DNA of 64,000 nucleotides from Paenibacillus sp. SYP-B4298 (GTDB taxonomy: Bacteria; Bacillota; Bacilli; Paenibacillales; Paenibacillaceae), in the NCBI RefSeq assembly GCF_027627475.1, contig NZ_CP115484.1:6180501-6244500 (forward strand), read 5' to 3'. Position numbers and translations under genes: made by a program. The notes under the pieces were generated by a model. The model saw only the letters and a program-made list of their open reading frames with translations. It was not told where the DNA came from and did not search any database. How positions within the stretch are numbered: position 1 is the first letter of the stretch; every line of letters starts with the position of its first letter. Positions 44,084-53,096 of this stretch are shown piece by piece.

Positions 44084-45088
44084 GTGAGCATTATCCAAGT
44101 GGAACGCTTATCCAAAAGCTTCAATTACTACGAAAAAGAATTGGGGTTCAAAAAATCGCTGAAAAATTTAGTGAGGCGCAAATCACTGATCAAAGAAGCG
44201 GTTAGTGAAATATCACTTGTAATCGAGCAAGGCGAGATGGTCGGATTCCTAGGCCCGAACGGTTCCGGCAAAACGACTACGCTCAAGATGCTGTCCGGCA
44301 TCTTGTATCCGACAAGCGGGCATGCGAATGTATTAGGCTATGTTCCTTGGGAACGAAAGAAAGAATTCAAGATGCAGTTCTCGATCGTGATGGGGCAGAA
44401 ATCGCAGATGTGGTGGGATTTACCGGCGAACGAATCGTTGTACCTGAACAAATGCATCTATGAGATCGAGGATAAGCCCTACAACCTTGTCCTGGGTGAG
44501 CTTACGGAGATGCTTGACGTAAAAGACCTGCTCAACATTCAGGTGCGGAGGCTTTCGCTCGGGGAACGGATGAAGATGGAGCTCATTGCGTCGCTCATCC
44601 ACCGGCCCAAGGTGATTTTCCTGGATGAGCCTACAATCGGACTCGATCTGGTTTCGCAGAAGCGCATTCGGGAGTTCCTGAAGGTTTATAACCAGCAGAC
44701 GAAAGCAACGGTCATTCTGACAAGCCACTACATGGCGGATATTGAGGATCTATGCAAACGAACCATCATCATCAATCAAGGGAAGATCGTATACGACGGC
44801 GATCTTCGGCGTGTGAACGAGCTGTTTCATGCAAAAAAGATTATCAAGCTGCAATTTACGGACGAGGTGCCGAGGCAAGCGTTAAGCGACTATGGCGATA
44901 TTACTCACCATGACGGCATGAATGCCGTCATGGAGATCGATAAGCATGATCTACAGCGGCTTTCCAAGATGATGCTGGACCGATTCCCGATCCTCGATTT
45001 CACAGTTGAAGATATACCTGTCGAGCGAGGCATCGAAAGCTTGTATCAGAAAGATGGTGTCACACATGAAAGCCTTGCAGAAGTATAA
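44084..45088 (+). CDS. ABC-2 exporter ATP-binding protein
   Basis: The 334-residue ATPase has Walker A GPNGSGKTT (residues 57–65), the signature LSLGERMKME and Walker B VIFLDEPTIGLDL. The C-terminal extension (about 220–334) is typical of the NatA-like proteins working with ABC-2 permeases. It overlaps the first permease gene by 23 bases. Together with the two permeases it should export the cluster product and may give self-resistance. The start is the GTG at 44084, eight bases after GGGG; longer frames run into the radical SAM gene. Confidence 0.92.
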   Translation: MSIIQVERLSKSFNYYEKELGFKKSLKNLVRRKSLIKEAVSEISLVIEQGEMVGFLGPNGSGKTTTLKMLSGILYPTSGHANVLGYVPWERKKEFKMQFSIVMGQKSQMWWDLPANESLYLNKCIYEIEDKPYNLVLGELTEMLDVKDLLNIQVRRLSLGERMKMELIASLIHRPKVIFLDEPTIGLDLVSQKRIREFLKVYNQQTKATVILTSHYMADIEDLCKRTIIINQGKIVYDGDLRRVNELFHAKKIIKLQFTDEVPRQALSDYGDITHHDGMNAVMEIDKHDLQRLSKMMLDRFPILDFTVEDIPVERGIESLYQKDGVTHESLAEV

Positions 45089-45875
45089 AAGGACGTACAT
45101 CCTTGCGCTTCAGAGTGCGATGGAGTATCGGACCGATTTCCTGATGAGTATCATCAGCGGCGGCTTCATTATTCTCGTCCAATGCTTCCTCTGGACGGCT
45201 GTGTTTCGCAGTTCGCCGCATGAGATCATTAATGGCTATACTTATTCGCAGATCATCATTTATTCCGTGTTGTCCGGCGTCGTCTCCAAGCTGGTTTCTG
45301 CCGGCTTCGAAGGGGAAATCGCGAATGATATCAAGACGGGTGGACTGAGCAAATTTATCGCTCAGCCCATTCATTATTTCAGCTATCGGTTATGCAATTT
45401 TTTCGGTGGGAAAACGGTTCAGACCGGGGTTGTCCTTATCCTATTCGTCATCCTGATGATCATTTTTACTCAGATTTGGGAGTTTCAGCTTACAGGGATG
45501 CAGATCGTTATGTTCTTGGTCAGCATTCTGTTCGGATTGCTCATCAACTTCCTGCTTTTTTATTCGATTAGTGCTCTGGCGTTCATCATTACTGAGGTTT
45601 GGGGCGTTTATATCGCATTCAACCAAGGCGTCTATCTGCTCAGTGGCGCCATCTTTCCGCTTAATATTTTCGGAGATACGTTTGCTAGAATCTCCAGCTA
45701 TTTACCGTTTCAATATGTCGTATTCTTCCCGGTTAACATCATCAATGGGAGCATGACGATGCACGAAATCGTGCGCGGGCTCCTCTTACAGGCGGTTTGG
45801 GTCATTGTGCTTATGATCATTTCCAAGCTGTCGTGGGATTCCGGGATGAGGAAATATGTAGCCGTTGGAGGTTAG
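45066..45875 (+). CDS. ABC-2 family permease 1
   Basis: This 269-residue membrane protein has about six hydrophobic helices, starting with an amphipathic ALQSAMEYRTDFLMSIISGG. The pattern fits ABC-2 transporters of the PF06182 type, which come as two unequal permeases with one ATPase. It overlaps the ATPase gene and lies five bases before permease 2. The substrate is inferred from context to be the cluster product. Confidence 0.88.
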   Translation: MKALQKYKRTYILALQSAMEYRTDFLMSIISGGFIILVQCFLWTAVFRSSPHEIINGYTYSQIIIYSVLSGVVSKLVSAGFEGEIANDIKTGGLSKFIAQPIHYFSYRLCNFFGGKTVQTGVVLILFVILMIIFTQIWEFQLTGMQIVMFLVSILFGLLINFLLFYSISALAFIITEVWGVYIAFNQGVYLLSGAIFPLNIFGDTFARISSYLPFQYVVFFPVNIINGSMTMHEIVRGLLLQAVWVIVLMIISKLSWDSGMRKYVAVGG

Positions 45876-45879
45876 ATCT

Positions 45880-46692
45880 GTGAGTATCAGCTTGACGGAG
45901 ATTCGGAAGCATGTACGTATGTTCTTCATTTTTGCAAAGAACAGCCTGGTCGGTTACATGGAATACAAAGCGAATTTCTACTCCGGTTTGATCATGGAGA
46001 CCGTATTTCTGTTTTCCAAGCTGATCTATATCATCTTCGTGTACCAGCTCGGGATCGAGATCAATGGAATTTCTCCTGACCAGATGATGATCTTCACCGG
46101 GACCTATACAATTATGATCGCAATCTATACAGGACTGTTTATGGATAACTTCTATAGATTCGCCGGCCATATCCGCAACGGGACGCTGGACTTGTATATG
46201 ACGAAGCCGCTATCGCTACAGTTCATGATTTCATTCCGGCACGTTAACTTCGCGTTTCCGATCCCGAACCTGATCGCCGGAATCACGATGATCGTACTGG
46301 CCTGGCGGCGTCTTGACATCGATCCAAGCTTCCTCCACGTGGCCGGATATATCGGTGTGATCTTGAGTAGCACGATCGTGACCTATTCGGTGCTGCTGCT
46401 TCCGCAGATACTTGCCTTCTGGACGATCAAGTCCGGTTCGATCTTCGACATTCTCGACAAATGCTGGGATTTAAACAATATGCCGATGTACATATACCCT
46501 AAATGGCTACAGAGAATAGGGCTGTATGTCGTGCCGATCTTGTTTATCACCAACATGCCGTCGGTTTATCTAATCGAACGATTGGACTTGTTCCTTGGGA
46601 TATGGATTTTTGTGGCTCCTGTTCTATCGCTTCTAGTGGTCAGGCTGTTCTGGAAGCTGGCCATCAGGCGCTATGAGAGCGCCAGCAGTTAG
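45880..46692 (+). CDS. ABC-2 family permease 2
   Basis: This 270-residue membrane protein has about six helices and a start, FAKNSLVGYMEYKANFYSGL, clearly related to permease 1. It completes the exporter. The GTG start at 45880 has GGAGG eight bases upstream, inside the end of permease 1. The FkbM methyltransferase gene follows 38 bases after its stop, so the exporter is embedded within the biosynthetic operon. Confidence 0.88.
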   Translation: MSISLTEIRKHVRMFFIFAKNSLVGYMEYKANFYSGLIMETVFLFSKLIYIIFVYQLGIEINGISPDQMMIFTGTYTIMIAIYTGLFMDNFYRFAGHIRNGTLDLYMTKPLSLQFMISFRHVNFAFPIPNLIAGITMIVLAWRRLDIDPSFLHVAGYIGVILSSTIVTYSVLLLPQILAFWTIKSGSIFDILDKCWDLNNMPMYIYPKWLQRIGLYVVPILFITNMPSVYLIERLDLFLGIWIFVAPVLSLLVVRLFWKLAIRRYESASS

Positions 46693-46730
46693 AGCAATGC
46701 CCAATACAAATTGTGGAGAAGGTGAATCGA

Positions 46731-47579
46731 ATGAGCAGGACAGAGCATGAGCCCCATCCGTCGCAGACAGAGGCCGTCGCAAAGAAACGGCTGCCCAACG
46801 GGATCGAAATCTATCAAAACAACGAAGGCGAGACCGAGTTCCTCTACAACGAGATTTTCCACAAGGAGATGTACTTCAAGCATGGGATTACACTCCCGGA
46901 TAATGGCACGGTCATGGATGTCGGGGCGAATATCGGCATGTTCACCCTATATGTCAGCAGCAAGAGCAATTGCAGGGTATATGCCTTTGAGCCATTGCCT
47001 CCGACGTATAAACTTTTGAAGATGAATACGAGCTCGCTGCCTCGCGTAACGACGGTTAACGTCGGGCTGTCCAATGAGATCAAGGAAGCGGAGTTTGCCT
47101 ATTTTCCTACGATGTCCACGGATTCTGTCCAGATCAAATACCGGGAGAACCACGATCAAGATCTCCGATACGGGTTAATCAATCATTACGAAAATGATTT
47201 CGCTGATCCGCGAATGCTAAACCGATTTGTCGATCATCTGATGTCGCCGAAGCTGCTGAATGAACAGATCTATCCATGCAAGCTAACGACGATCTCCGAC
47301 ATGATCCGCTATTACGATCTGGACCAGATTGACCTGCTAAAAATCGACGTGGAAAAAAGCGAGTTCGAGGTGCTGGAAGGCATCGACCGGGAGGATTGGG
47401 GCAAAATCAGGCAAATTGTAATGGAGGTTCACGGACTGGACGGGGAGCAGATCAGCAGGCTTGAGAACATCTTCCGAACCAACGGCTTCGATGCCATGAT
47501 CGATTACTACGAAGATTTGAATATCCCCAATTACTATAATGTGTACGCGTTCAATAAAATGGATACGTCGGCTGGGTGA
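46731..47579 (+). CDS. FkbM-family methyltransferase
   Basis: The 282-residue SAM-dependent enzyme has the FkbM core: NGTVMDVGANIGMFTLYVSS (SAM loop), VYAFEPLPPTYKLLKMN and LLKIDVEKSEFEVLEGID. FkbM enzymes O-methylate sugars and other hydroxyls in natural products. It probably decorates the sugar or core of the cluster product. The start is the ATG at 46731 after GGAGAAGGTG. It is followed within ten bases by another methyltransferase gene. Confidence 0.9.
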   Translation: MSRTEHEPHPSQTEAVAKKRLPNGIEIYQNNEGETEFLYNEIFHKEMYFKHGITLPDNGTVMDVGANIGMFTLYVSSKSNCRVYAFEPLPPTYKLLKMNTSSLPRVTTVNVGLSNEIKEAEFAYFPTMSTDSVQIKYRENHDQDLRYGLINHYENDFADPRMLNRFVDHLMSPKLLNEQIYPCKLTTISDMIRYYDLDQIDLLKIDVEKSEFEVLEGIDREDWGKIRQIVMEVHGLDGEQISRLENIFRTNGFDAMIDYYEDLNIPNYYNVYAFNKMDTSAG

Positions 47580-47584
47580 TCGCT

Positions 47585-48538
47585 ATGTTACAGCATCTGC
47601 ATGCAAGGTTGGTATGCTCCACCTGCAAGGGCGAGCTGACCCAGTCGGGAGCACTGCTGCAATGTCGCGGCTGCGATGCGGCATATACGATCGATCATCG
47701 TTATGTATCGATGCTCGACCAGCGTGAGCAGCTTGTCCACCCTTCCGATTGGAAACGTAAAGAGGACGAAATTCGAGATTATAGCGAGATTTCGAACTCC
47801 CTTGCGCTTTCCGGCATAGGCCGATTCGCAACCTTCTTAAACTATGGCTACGTCTCGCAGGGGAATGAGCAACATGCGGTGATTGAGCCCGACGATGTAT
47901 GGAATCGAAATTCAGTCAAGCTGCTGCTCGAGGCCGTGGGCAGGACGGCGATTCGGGAGCGGCAGGTTATCGACATCGGATGCGGCAGGGGAGGGAATAT
48001 AGCAGCATTGTATAAATATTTCAAGCCTCTGTCGATTGTCGGTCTCGATATCTGCCCGGCGAATATTGCGTATTGCAGTGCCAAATCCCGAATGGTTGAA
48101 GCCTTCTATCTTGTCGGCGATGCGGAGAATATACCGTTTGCAGACGAGAGCTTCGATGTGGTATTGAATATGGAATCCGCGCATGCCTATCCGAATCGAT
48201 CACGCTTCTATGAAGAGGTGTACCGGATCATGAGAGTTGGCGGCGTATTTCTGTATACGGAGCTGATGCTGGCAGATCAGGTAGCGCAGAACGTGAGGCT
48301 ATTAGAGGAAGCAGGCCTGTCTGTCATCCGCAATCAGGATGTGACCTTGAATGTCCTTCTATCATGTGATGAGAATGCAAAGCAACGTACTGGCACACAA
48401 GGGATTGCGAACAACGCCAACGCGAGCACGAATATTGGAGATATCAATGATTTCATCGCATTGCCCGGCTCGAAGAAATATGAAGAGATGAAGGCTGGAG
48501 CGCGGCAATACCGTATGATGAACCTTGTTAAGAGGTAA
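47585..48538 (+). CDS. Class I methyltransferase with N-terminal zinc ribbon
   Basis: The 317-residue protein starts with a zinc-ribbon pattern, Cys11, Cys14, Cys27 and Cys30 (LVCSTCKGELTQ and LLQCRGCDAAY), as in the Trm112-like head of some antibiotic methyltransferases. It is followed by the SAM loop VIDIGCGRGGNIAALYKYF and the VVLNMESAHAYPN acceptor loop. It probably methylates O, N or C on the product. The start is the ATG at 47585; GTG 47576, overlapping the FkbM stop, is an alternative. It is the last gene of the GC-rich core. Confidence 0.85.
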   Translation: MLQHLHARLVCSTCKGELTQSGALLQCRGCDAAYTIDHRYVSMLDQREQLVHPSDWKRKEDEIRDYSEISNSLALSGIGRFATFLNYGYVSQGNEQHAVIEPDDVWNRNSVKLLLEAVGRTAIRERQVIDIGCGRGGNIAALYKYFKPLSIVGLDICPANIAYCSAKSRMVEAFYLVGDAENIPFADESFDVVLNMESAHAYPNRSRFYEEVYRIMRVGGVFLYTELMLADQVAQNVRLLEEAGLSVIRNQDVTLNVLLSCDENAKQRTGTQGIANNANASTNIGDINDFIALPGSKKYEEMKAGARQYRMMNLVKR

Positions 48539-48584
48539 CATAGCTCGGATATCGACAATAATTTTTGTATAGGAGAACTATTTT

Positions 48585-49622
48585 ATGGAGAAAATTGTTT
48601 CTCTGGATACCTTTCAACCCTTCGACGGAATGATAAAAATGTTTCCTCATCATAATTTTCCTTATTTCAATTGCGACTACAATTTGCTATTAACACTTGC
48701 AAATTATTTCAAAAAAGATGAGCTGCCGATTTTGAATAATGTCATGAGTATATATAGATTTGATAAACAAAAAATAAATACAAGAGGCTATTTCAAGTTA
48801 GAGGTGTTGGATCTTGAGGATGGAGATAAGATACTGGAGGAAATGGGGATCTCGATTCGTAGAAAAGCTCCTGCATTAGATACGTTACAAGACGAGATAC
48901 TCAACTCTATTTCGAGTGGTCATCCGATCTCCATTTTTATTGATTTATTTTATCAACGCGGGAGAGACTTTTACTATAACAAGAAACATGGACTGCATCC
49001 TGTTTTTGTCTATGGCTTTAATCTGACTACCGAGGAAATATATACGGTGGATGATATTAAAGAATATCGACAATATTCTTTACCATTTTCAGAATTTAAA
49101 TTGTCATGCATGAGCTCGGAACACGTGAAAATGCCAGACTACTTTTGGGAATATGCGCTCGTGTCTCCCTCTGATCAGGATATCTTGAACCATAAGGAGC
49201 TTGCACAAACAAACATCAATAAATTTGTAGAGAATATGTTCAGGTATCAAAATGAAATAACGGAAAGCTTGAATAATATATTGCTGTTGGCAGAACATTT
49301 CGAGCTCCTTATAACAAATGAAACGATTATAGAAACACTAAGCAGTACGATTTATAGAAAATGCTCTGAGAAATACAGGTTAACTATTCTCTATCAGTAC
49401 AACATTGATCATATCCATGCAAAACATACGATGGACTCGTTATTGGATCAAATTATTAATGACTGGAAGACCGTAAGAATCTATTCGAATAAAGCCATCA
49501 TGTCCAATATGTTCACTGGGGAAATCATAGACAAGTGCATTCGTTTAATAACAAAAATATATAGGAATGAAGTGGATTTTCATCATCAATTTTATTCCAT
49601 GTTACAGGCTGCGAGATTGTAA
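48585..49622 (+). CDS. BtrH-like protein, second copy (candidate acyltransferase)
   Basis: This 345-residue protein is AT-rich and related to the 36.8-kb protein. The N-terminal helix NCDYNLLLTLANYF carries Cys30 in the position of a papain-like nucleophile, and GLHPVFVYGFNLTTEEIYTV supplies the later His and β-strand pair, followed by Asp. Such domains occur in BtrH, the carrier-protein-to-aminoglycoside acyltransferase. This copy may therefore move the acyl or aminoacyl group from one of the two carrier proteins to the product. AGGAG precedes the ATG. It closes the cluster, with a terminator following. Family assignment is tentative. Confidence 0.55.
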   Translation: MEKIVSLDTFQPFDGMIKMFPHHNFPYFNCDYNLLLTLANYFKKDELPILNNVMSIYRFDKQKINTRGYFKLEVLDLEDGDKILEEMGISIRRKAPALDTLQDEILNSISSGHPISIFIDLFYQRGRDFYYNKKHGLHPVFVYGFNLTTEEIYTVDDIKEYRQYSLPFSEFKLSCMSSEHVKMPDYFWEYALVSPSDQDILNHKELAQTNINKFVENMFRYQNEITESLNNILLLAEHFELLITNETIIETLSSTIYRKCSEKYRLTILYQYNIDHIHAKHTMDSLLDQIINDWKTVRIYSNKAIMSNMFTGEIIDKCIRLITKIYRNEVDFHHQFYSMLQAARL

Positions 49623-49674
49623 AGCTGAACCAGCAATAGGAGTCAGGTAATCACATGTAATAGTGCTAGAAATG

Positions 49675-49713
49675 AGCCGCATCAACAGGCATACTGTTCA
49701 TGCGGCTTTTTAT
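49675..49713 (+). terminator. Terminator of the biosynthetic cluster
   Basis: AGCCGCAT (49675–49682) pairs with ATGCGGCT (49700–49707), with an inner AACAG/CTGTT stem, followed by TTTT. The remaining 190 bases up to the permease gene hold only a short AGTAC/GTACT dyad and a TATAAT at 49816. Confidence 0.85.
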
Positions 49714-49901
49714 TGTATAAAAACCGCCGCGAAACAGAGAAGTCGCCCCCGATTCGCCCGATTTTGACGCCAATCCGTGGGCTTCTTTTAAGAGAGCGAA
49801 TATTGAACAAGAGAGTATAATGACTGCAACAAAGTACCGTAGTACTGATAATTGCTCTGTTCTATGATTAGAGAAAGATAATTAGAGATGAGGGAGCAAG
49901 G

Positions 49902-50801
49902 ATGGAATTTCATAAGCTTTTAAGAAATTGGCCGCTACACTTGATGCTGATTCCGGGAATTATTTTGGTGTTTTTCTTTAGTTATGTTCCGCTTGCGGGA
50001 GTCGTAATGGCGTTTCAGAAATTCATGCCCAATAAAGGCTGGTTCGGTTCGGAATGGATCGGATGGCAGAATTTTAGATATATGCTGGAGTTGCCGGACA
50101 TAGGTAGAATCGTGCGTAACACGCTCTATATTTCAAGCATGAAAATCGTAATCGGACAAATTATTCCGATCGTTATTGCCATTTTATTAAATGAGATTAA
50201 AAACGCCCTTGTGAAGAAGGGTGTGCAGACACTGATTTATTTGCCTCACTTTTTGTCCTGGGTACTGCTTGGCGGAATTCTGATTGATATATTGTCAACA
50301 GACGGTGGTTTGGTTAATCAATTCCTCGGAATATTTGGCATTGATCCAATCTTTTTTTTGGGAAGCAACGATTGGTTTCCTTTTGTCCTGGTTTTTTCTG
50401 ACGTGTGGAAGGAATTCGGATTCTCTACCATTATCTATTTGGCAGCCATAACGTCTATCGATCCCGCTTTGTATGAAGCGGCATATGTCGATGGTGCAGG
50501 GAAGTTTAAGCAAGCGATTCATGTGACACTCACCGGCATGGCTCCAATTATTATCCTGGTTGCGACATTATCGCTTGGAAATGTTCTAAATGCCGGTTTT
50601 GAACAGGTGTTCAATTTATATAGTCCTCAAGTTTATGAATCGGGAGATATCATTGATACACGAGTATATCGAATTGGCTTGGTCGATGTGCAATATGGCC
50701 TTGCTACAGCCGTTGGCTTGTTTAAATCATTCGTAAGCCTGATCTTGGTGGGAATATCCTATTGGTCAGCCTATCGATTTGCAAATTATCGTATATTCTA
50801 A
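49902..50801 (+). CDS. Sugar ABC transporter permease, LplB-like
   Basis: This 299-residue membrane permease of the oligosaccharide (CUT1) type has the EAA loop EAAYVDGAGKFKQAIHVTL, where the ATPase docks. The N-terminal PLHLMLIPGIILVFFFSYVP and late GDIIDTRVYRIGLVDVQYGL are typical of LplB-like proteins of Paenibacillus and Bacillus. AGGGAG precedes the ATG. No ATPase gene lies in the operon, so a shared MsmX-type ATPase elsewhere is expected. Its partner permease follows 20 bases later. Confidence 0.93.
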   Translation: MEFHKLLRNWPLHLMLIPGIILVFFFSYVPLAGVVMAFQKFMPNKGWFGSEWIGWQNFRYMLELPDIGRIVRNTLYISSMKIVIGQIIPIVIAILLNEIKNALVKKGVQTLIYLPHFLSWVLLGGILIDILSTDGGLVNQFLGIFGIDPIFFLGSNDWFPFVLVFSDVWKEFGFSTIIYLAAITSIDPALYEAAYVDGAGKFKQAIHVTLTGMAPIIILVATLSLGNVLNAGFEQVFNLYSPQVYESGDIIDTRVYRIGLVDVQYGLATAVGLFKSFVSLILVGISYWSAYRFANYRIF

Positions 50802-50821
50802 ACTGAGGAGGCAAACAAGGT

Positions 50822-51703
50822 ATGGAATATCCTTCGTTTTCTAGGAAACTGTTTATCGCTTGTAATTATACTTTTCTAATCGCCCTTGCGATTATATGTA
50901 TATTGCCCATCATTCATATTTTGGCATTATCACTTAGTTCTCCATCAGTAGCGGCAGCTGGCAGCGTTAGTTTAGTGCCGGTAGATTTCAATTTCAAAGC
51001 CTATAGCTATATCCTGAATAAAGCAGAGTTTATAAATGCATTTGGTATATCCGTAAAACGTTTGATATTGGGAACTGTACTATCCATGGCTTTAACGATT
51101 TTGACGGCTTATCCGCTATCTAAAGAATCAAATCGGTTTAAAAGCAGAAGTCTATATGCCTGGTTCTTTGTATTAACTATCTTTATTAGTGGGGGATTAA
51201 TACCTTGGTATATGACCATTCGCTTCTACGGAATGCTGGATACGATTTGGGCATTAGTGCTTCCGGGAGCCGTCACTGTATTCAATGTCATCCTGCTTTT
51301 GAATTTCTTTCGGAATTTACCTAAGGAGCTGGAGGAGTCGGCATTTCTTGACGGCGCCGGACACCTGGTTATTATGATCCGTATCTTCATCCCCATCTCA
51401 ATGCCAGCTATCGCTACTGTCTGTTTATTTACAATGGTTAATCATTGGAATTCATGGTTTGATGGGCTCATACTGATGAATAGGACTGAGAATTATCCTT
51501 TGCAAACCTATTTGCAAACTGTAGTGATGCAACAGGACTTTAGTGTAATGGCACAATCTGCTCTGACAGGAATGCAAGAAATATCGAATAGAACTGTTAA
51601 ATCGGCACAAATCTTTTTGGGGTCTTTACCCATTCTGATCGTATATCCATTCTTACAGCGATACTTTGTTAAAGGGATTGTACTAGGTAGCGTAAAAGGC
51701 TAA
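50822..51703 (+). CDS. Sugar ABC transporter permease, LplC/YtcP-like
   Basis: This 293-residue partner permease has six hydrophobic helices and the EAA-type loop ESAFLDGAGHLVIMIRIFIP. The end RYFVKGIVLGSVKG is the usual C-terminus of LplC-like permeases. GAGGAGG lies before the ATG. It forms a heterodimer with the upstream permease and receives substrate from the lipoprotein encoded at 56.5 kb. Confidence 0.93.
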   Translation: MEYPSFSRKLFIACNYTFLIALAIICILPIIHILALSLSSPSVAAAGSVSLVPVDFNFKAYSYILNKAEFINAFGISVKRLILGTVLSMALTILTAYPLSKESNRFKSRSLYAWFFVLTIFISGGLIPWYMTIRFYGMLDTIWALVLPGAVTVFNVILLLNFFRNLPKELEESAFLDGAGHLVIMIRIFIPISMPAIATVCLFTMVNHWNSWFDGLILMNRTENYPLQTYLQTVVMQQDFSVMAQSALTGMQEISNRTVKSAQIFLGSLPILIVYPFLQRYFVKGIVLGSVKG

Positions 51704-51719
51704 TAAGGAGTGCATAGTC

Positions 51720-53015
51720 ATGGAAGATTTGTTTGAACAAAAAAAGCGAGTTAAGGATTTTGTATTAAAAGCAGGAAAAGACATGCTTCATGAGCCAACC
51801 GCCTATATAAAGCATCCATTTATTGTACCGGGATCGGTTTATGCTCACCATTTGTGGGATTGGGACTGTTTCTTTGCTGTAATGGCACTGCTTCAAGTGA
51901 TTGAGGTGAAGCAACGTGAAGGTACACTGGAAATGGGCGAACGGGAATTGTATCTGAAGCATGCTCAAGGAAATGTTCTTAATTTTATAGATGCACAATT
52001 GGAGGATGGCTATATTCCAATTATGTTGTTCGCAGATTCGGATGCTGATAGCAGAGTTTTATATCGAAATGGCTGTCCCGTCAATATGCATAAACCCTGC
52101 TTGGCGCTCAATGCGGTGATGATCAGCAGATTTATGCAGGATTTTAACTGGTTAGAGTCTAAATACGAGAATTTCAAACGATACTATGAGTGTTATAAAT
52201 CGGTGTATCGCTCTGAATCTGGTTTGTTCGTGTGGGCAGATGATGTTATGATTGGTGTTGATAATGATCCTTCTACCTTCGGCAGACCGCCCTACAGCTC
52301 AGCGAATCTCTATCTAAATTCATTTATGGTGAGAGAATTAAGGTCATTGGCTATTCTTTCGACTGAATTTGGTTATAATGAGGATGCTGCGTACTACGAA
52401 GCAGAAGCTGCTGCGCTATCCGACCTGATTCAAGAGGAATGTTGGGATACAAGAGAAGAGATTTATTATTCCGTGGATGTGAATTGTAAAACTCATCGAG
52501 CAAACCCCAGGGTCTCAGGTTATCATATGGGACTTGGCGTATTCTGGAGGACCGTTCCGATAAAAGTTCAATCTTGGTCCAGCTTCTTGCCTATGTGGGC
52601 AGGTATCCCTAATGAAAAGCAAGTGAAGTCGCTAGTAGAGAGACATATTCGAAATGAAGAAACCTTCTGGAGTGCAAACGGCGTTCGGAGCCTGTCCAAG
52701 CATGAAAAAATGTACACACTCGTAGCGACAGGAAATCCCTCCAATTGGTTAGGGCCAATCTGGCTCGTTACCCAATATGTTATTTTTGAGTCTTTAATAC
52801 GTTACGGTTATCGTAATGAAGCCAATGAATTGATGGAGAAGGCCGTTAATCTACTATCAAACGATATAAAAACTAACCAGGACTTGCATGAATATTATAA
52901 TCCAGAAACCGGGGCAGGCATTATAAATAAGGGGTTCTTTAATTGGAATTTGCTGGCCCTTAATATGATGAATGAAATAGATGGCTATCCTTCTCCTGCA
53001 GCTTTATTACCGTAG
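51720..53015 (+). CDS. Trehalase-like (alpha/alpha)6-barrel glycoside hydrolase
   Basis: The 431-residue cytosolic protein has no signal peptide. VYAHHLWDWDCFFAVMALLQ, GNPSNWLGPIWLVTQYVIFE and EYYNPETGAGIINKGFFNWN match the pattern of the GH37/GH63/mannosylglycerate-hydrolase superfamily. It should cleave a glycosidic bond in an imported oligosaccharide; the exact sugar is unknown. AAGGAG precedes the ATG 16 bases after the permease stop, so it belongs to the same transcript. A small terminator follows before the sensor kinase gene. Confidence 0.8.
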   Translation: MEDLFEQKKRVKDFVLKAGKDMLHEPTAYIKHPFIVPGSVYAHHLWDWDCFFAVMALLQVIEVKQREGTLEMGERELYLKHAQGNVLNFIDAQLEDGYIPIMLFADSDADSRVLYRNGCPVNMHKPCLALNAVMISRFMQDFNWLESKYENFKRYYECYKSVYRSESGLFVWADDVMIGVDNDPSTFGRPPYSSANLYLNSFMVRELRSLAILSTEFGYNEDAAYYEAEAAALSDLIQEECWDTREEIYYSVDVNCKTHRANPRVSGYHMGLGVFWRTVPIKVQSWSSFLPMWAGIPNEKQVKSLVERHIRNEETFWSANGVRSLSKHEKMYTLVATGNPSNWLGPIWLVTQYVIFESLIRYGYRNEANELMEKAVNLLSNDIKTNQDLHEYYNPETGAGIINKGFFNWNLLALNMMNEIDGYPSPAALLP

Positions 53016-53037
53016 TCACCTATAAATTTGTGAATTA

Positions 53038-53061
53038 GACGCCGATTTCCGGTGTCTTTTT
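53038..53061 (+). terminator. Weak terminator before the two-component genes
   Basis: GACGCCG and CGGTGTC form a short stem with one G·T pair, followed by TTTTT. It may lower expression of the downstream kinase gene. Confidence 0.55.
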
Positions 53062-53096
53062 GCCTATCTCAGCCAATTATAGATGGGGGACAAAAT

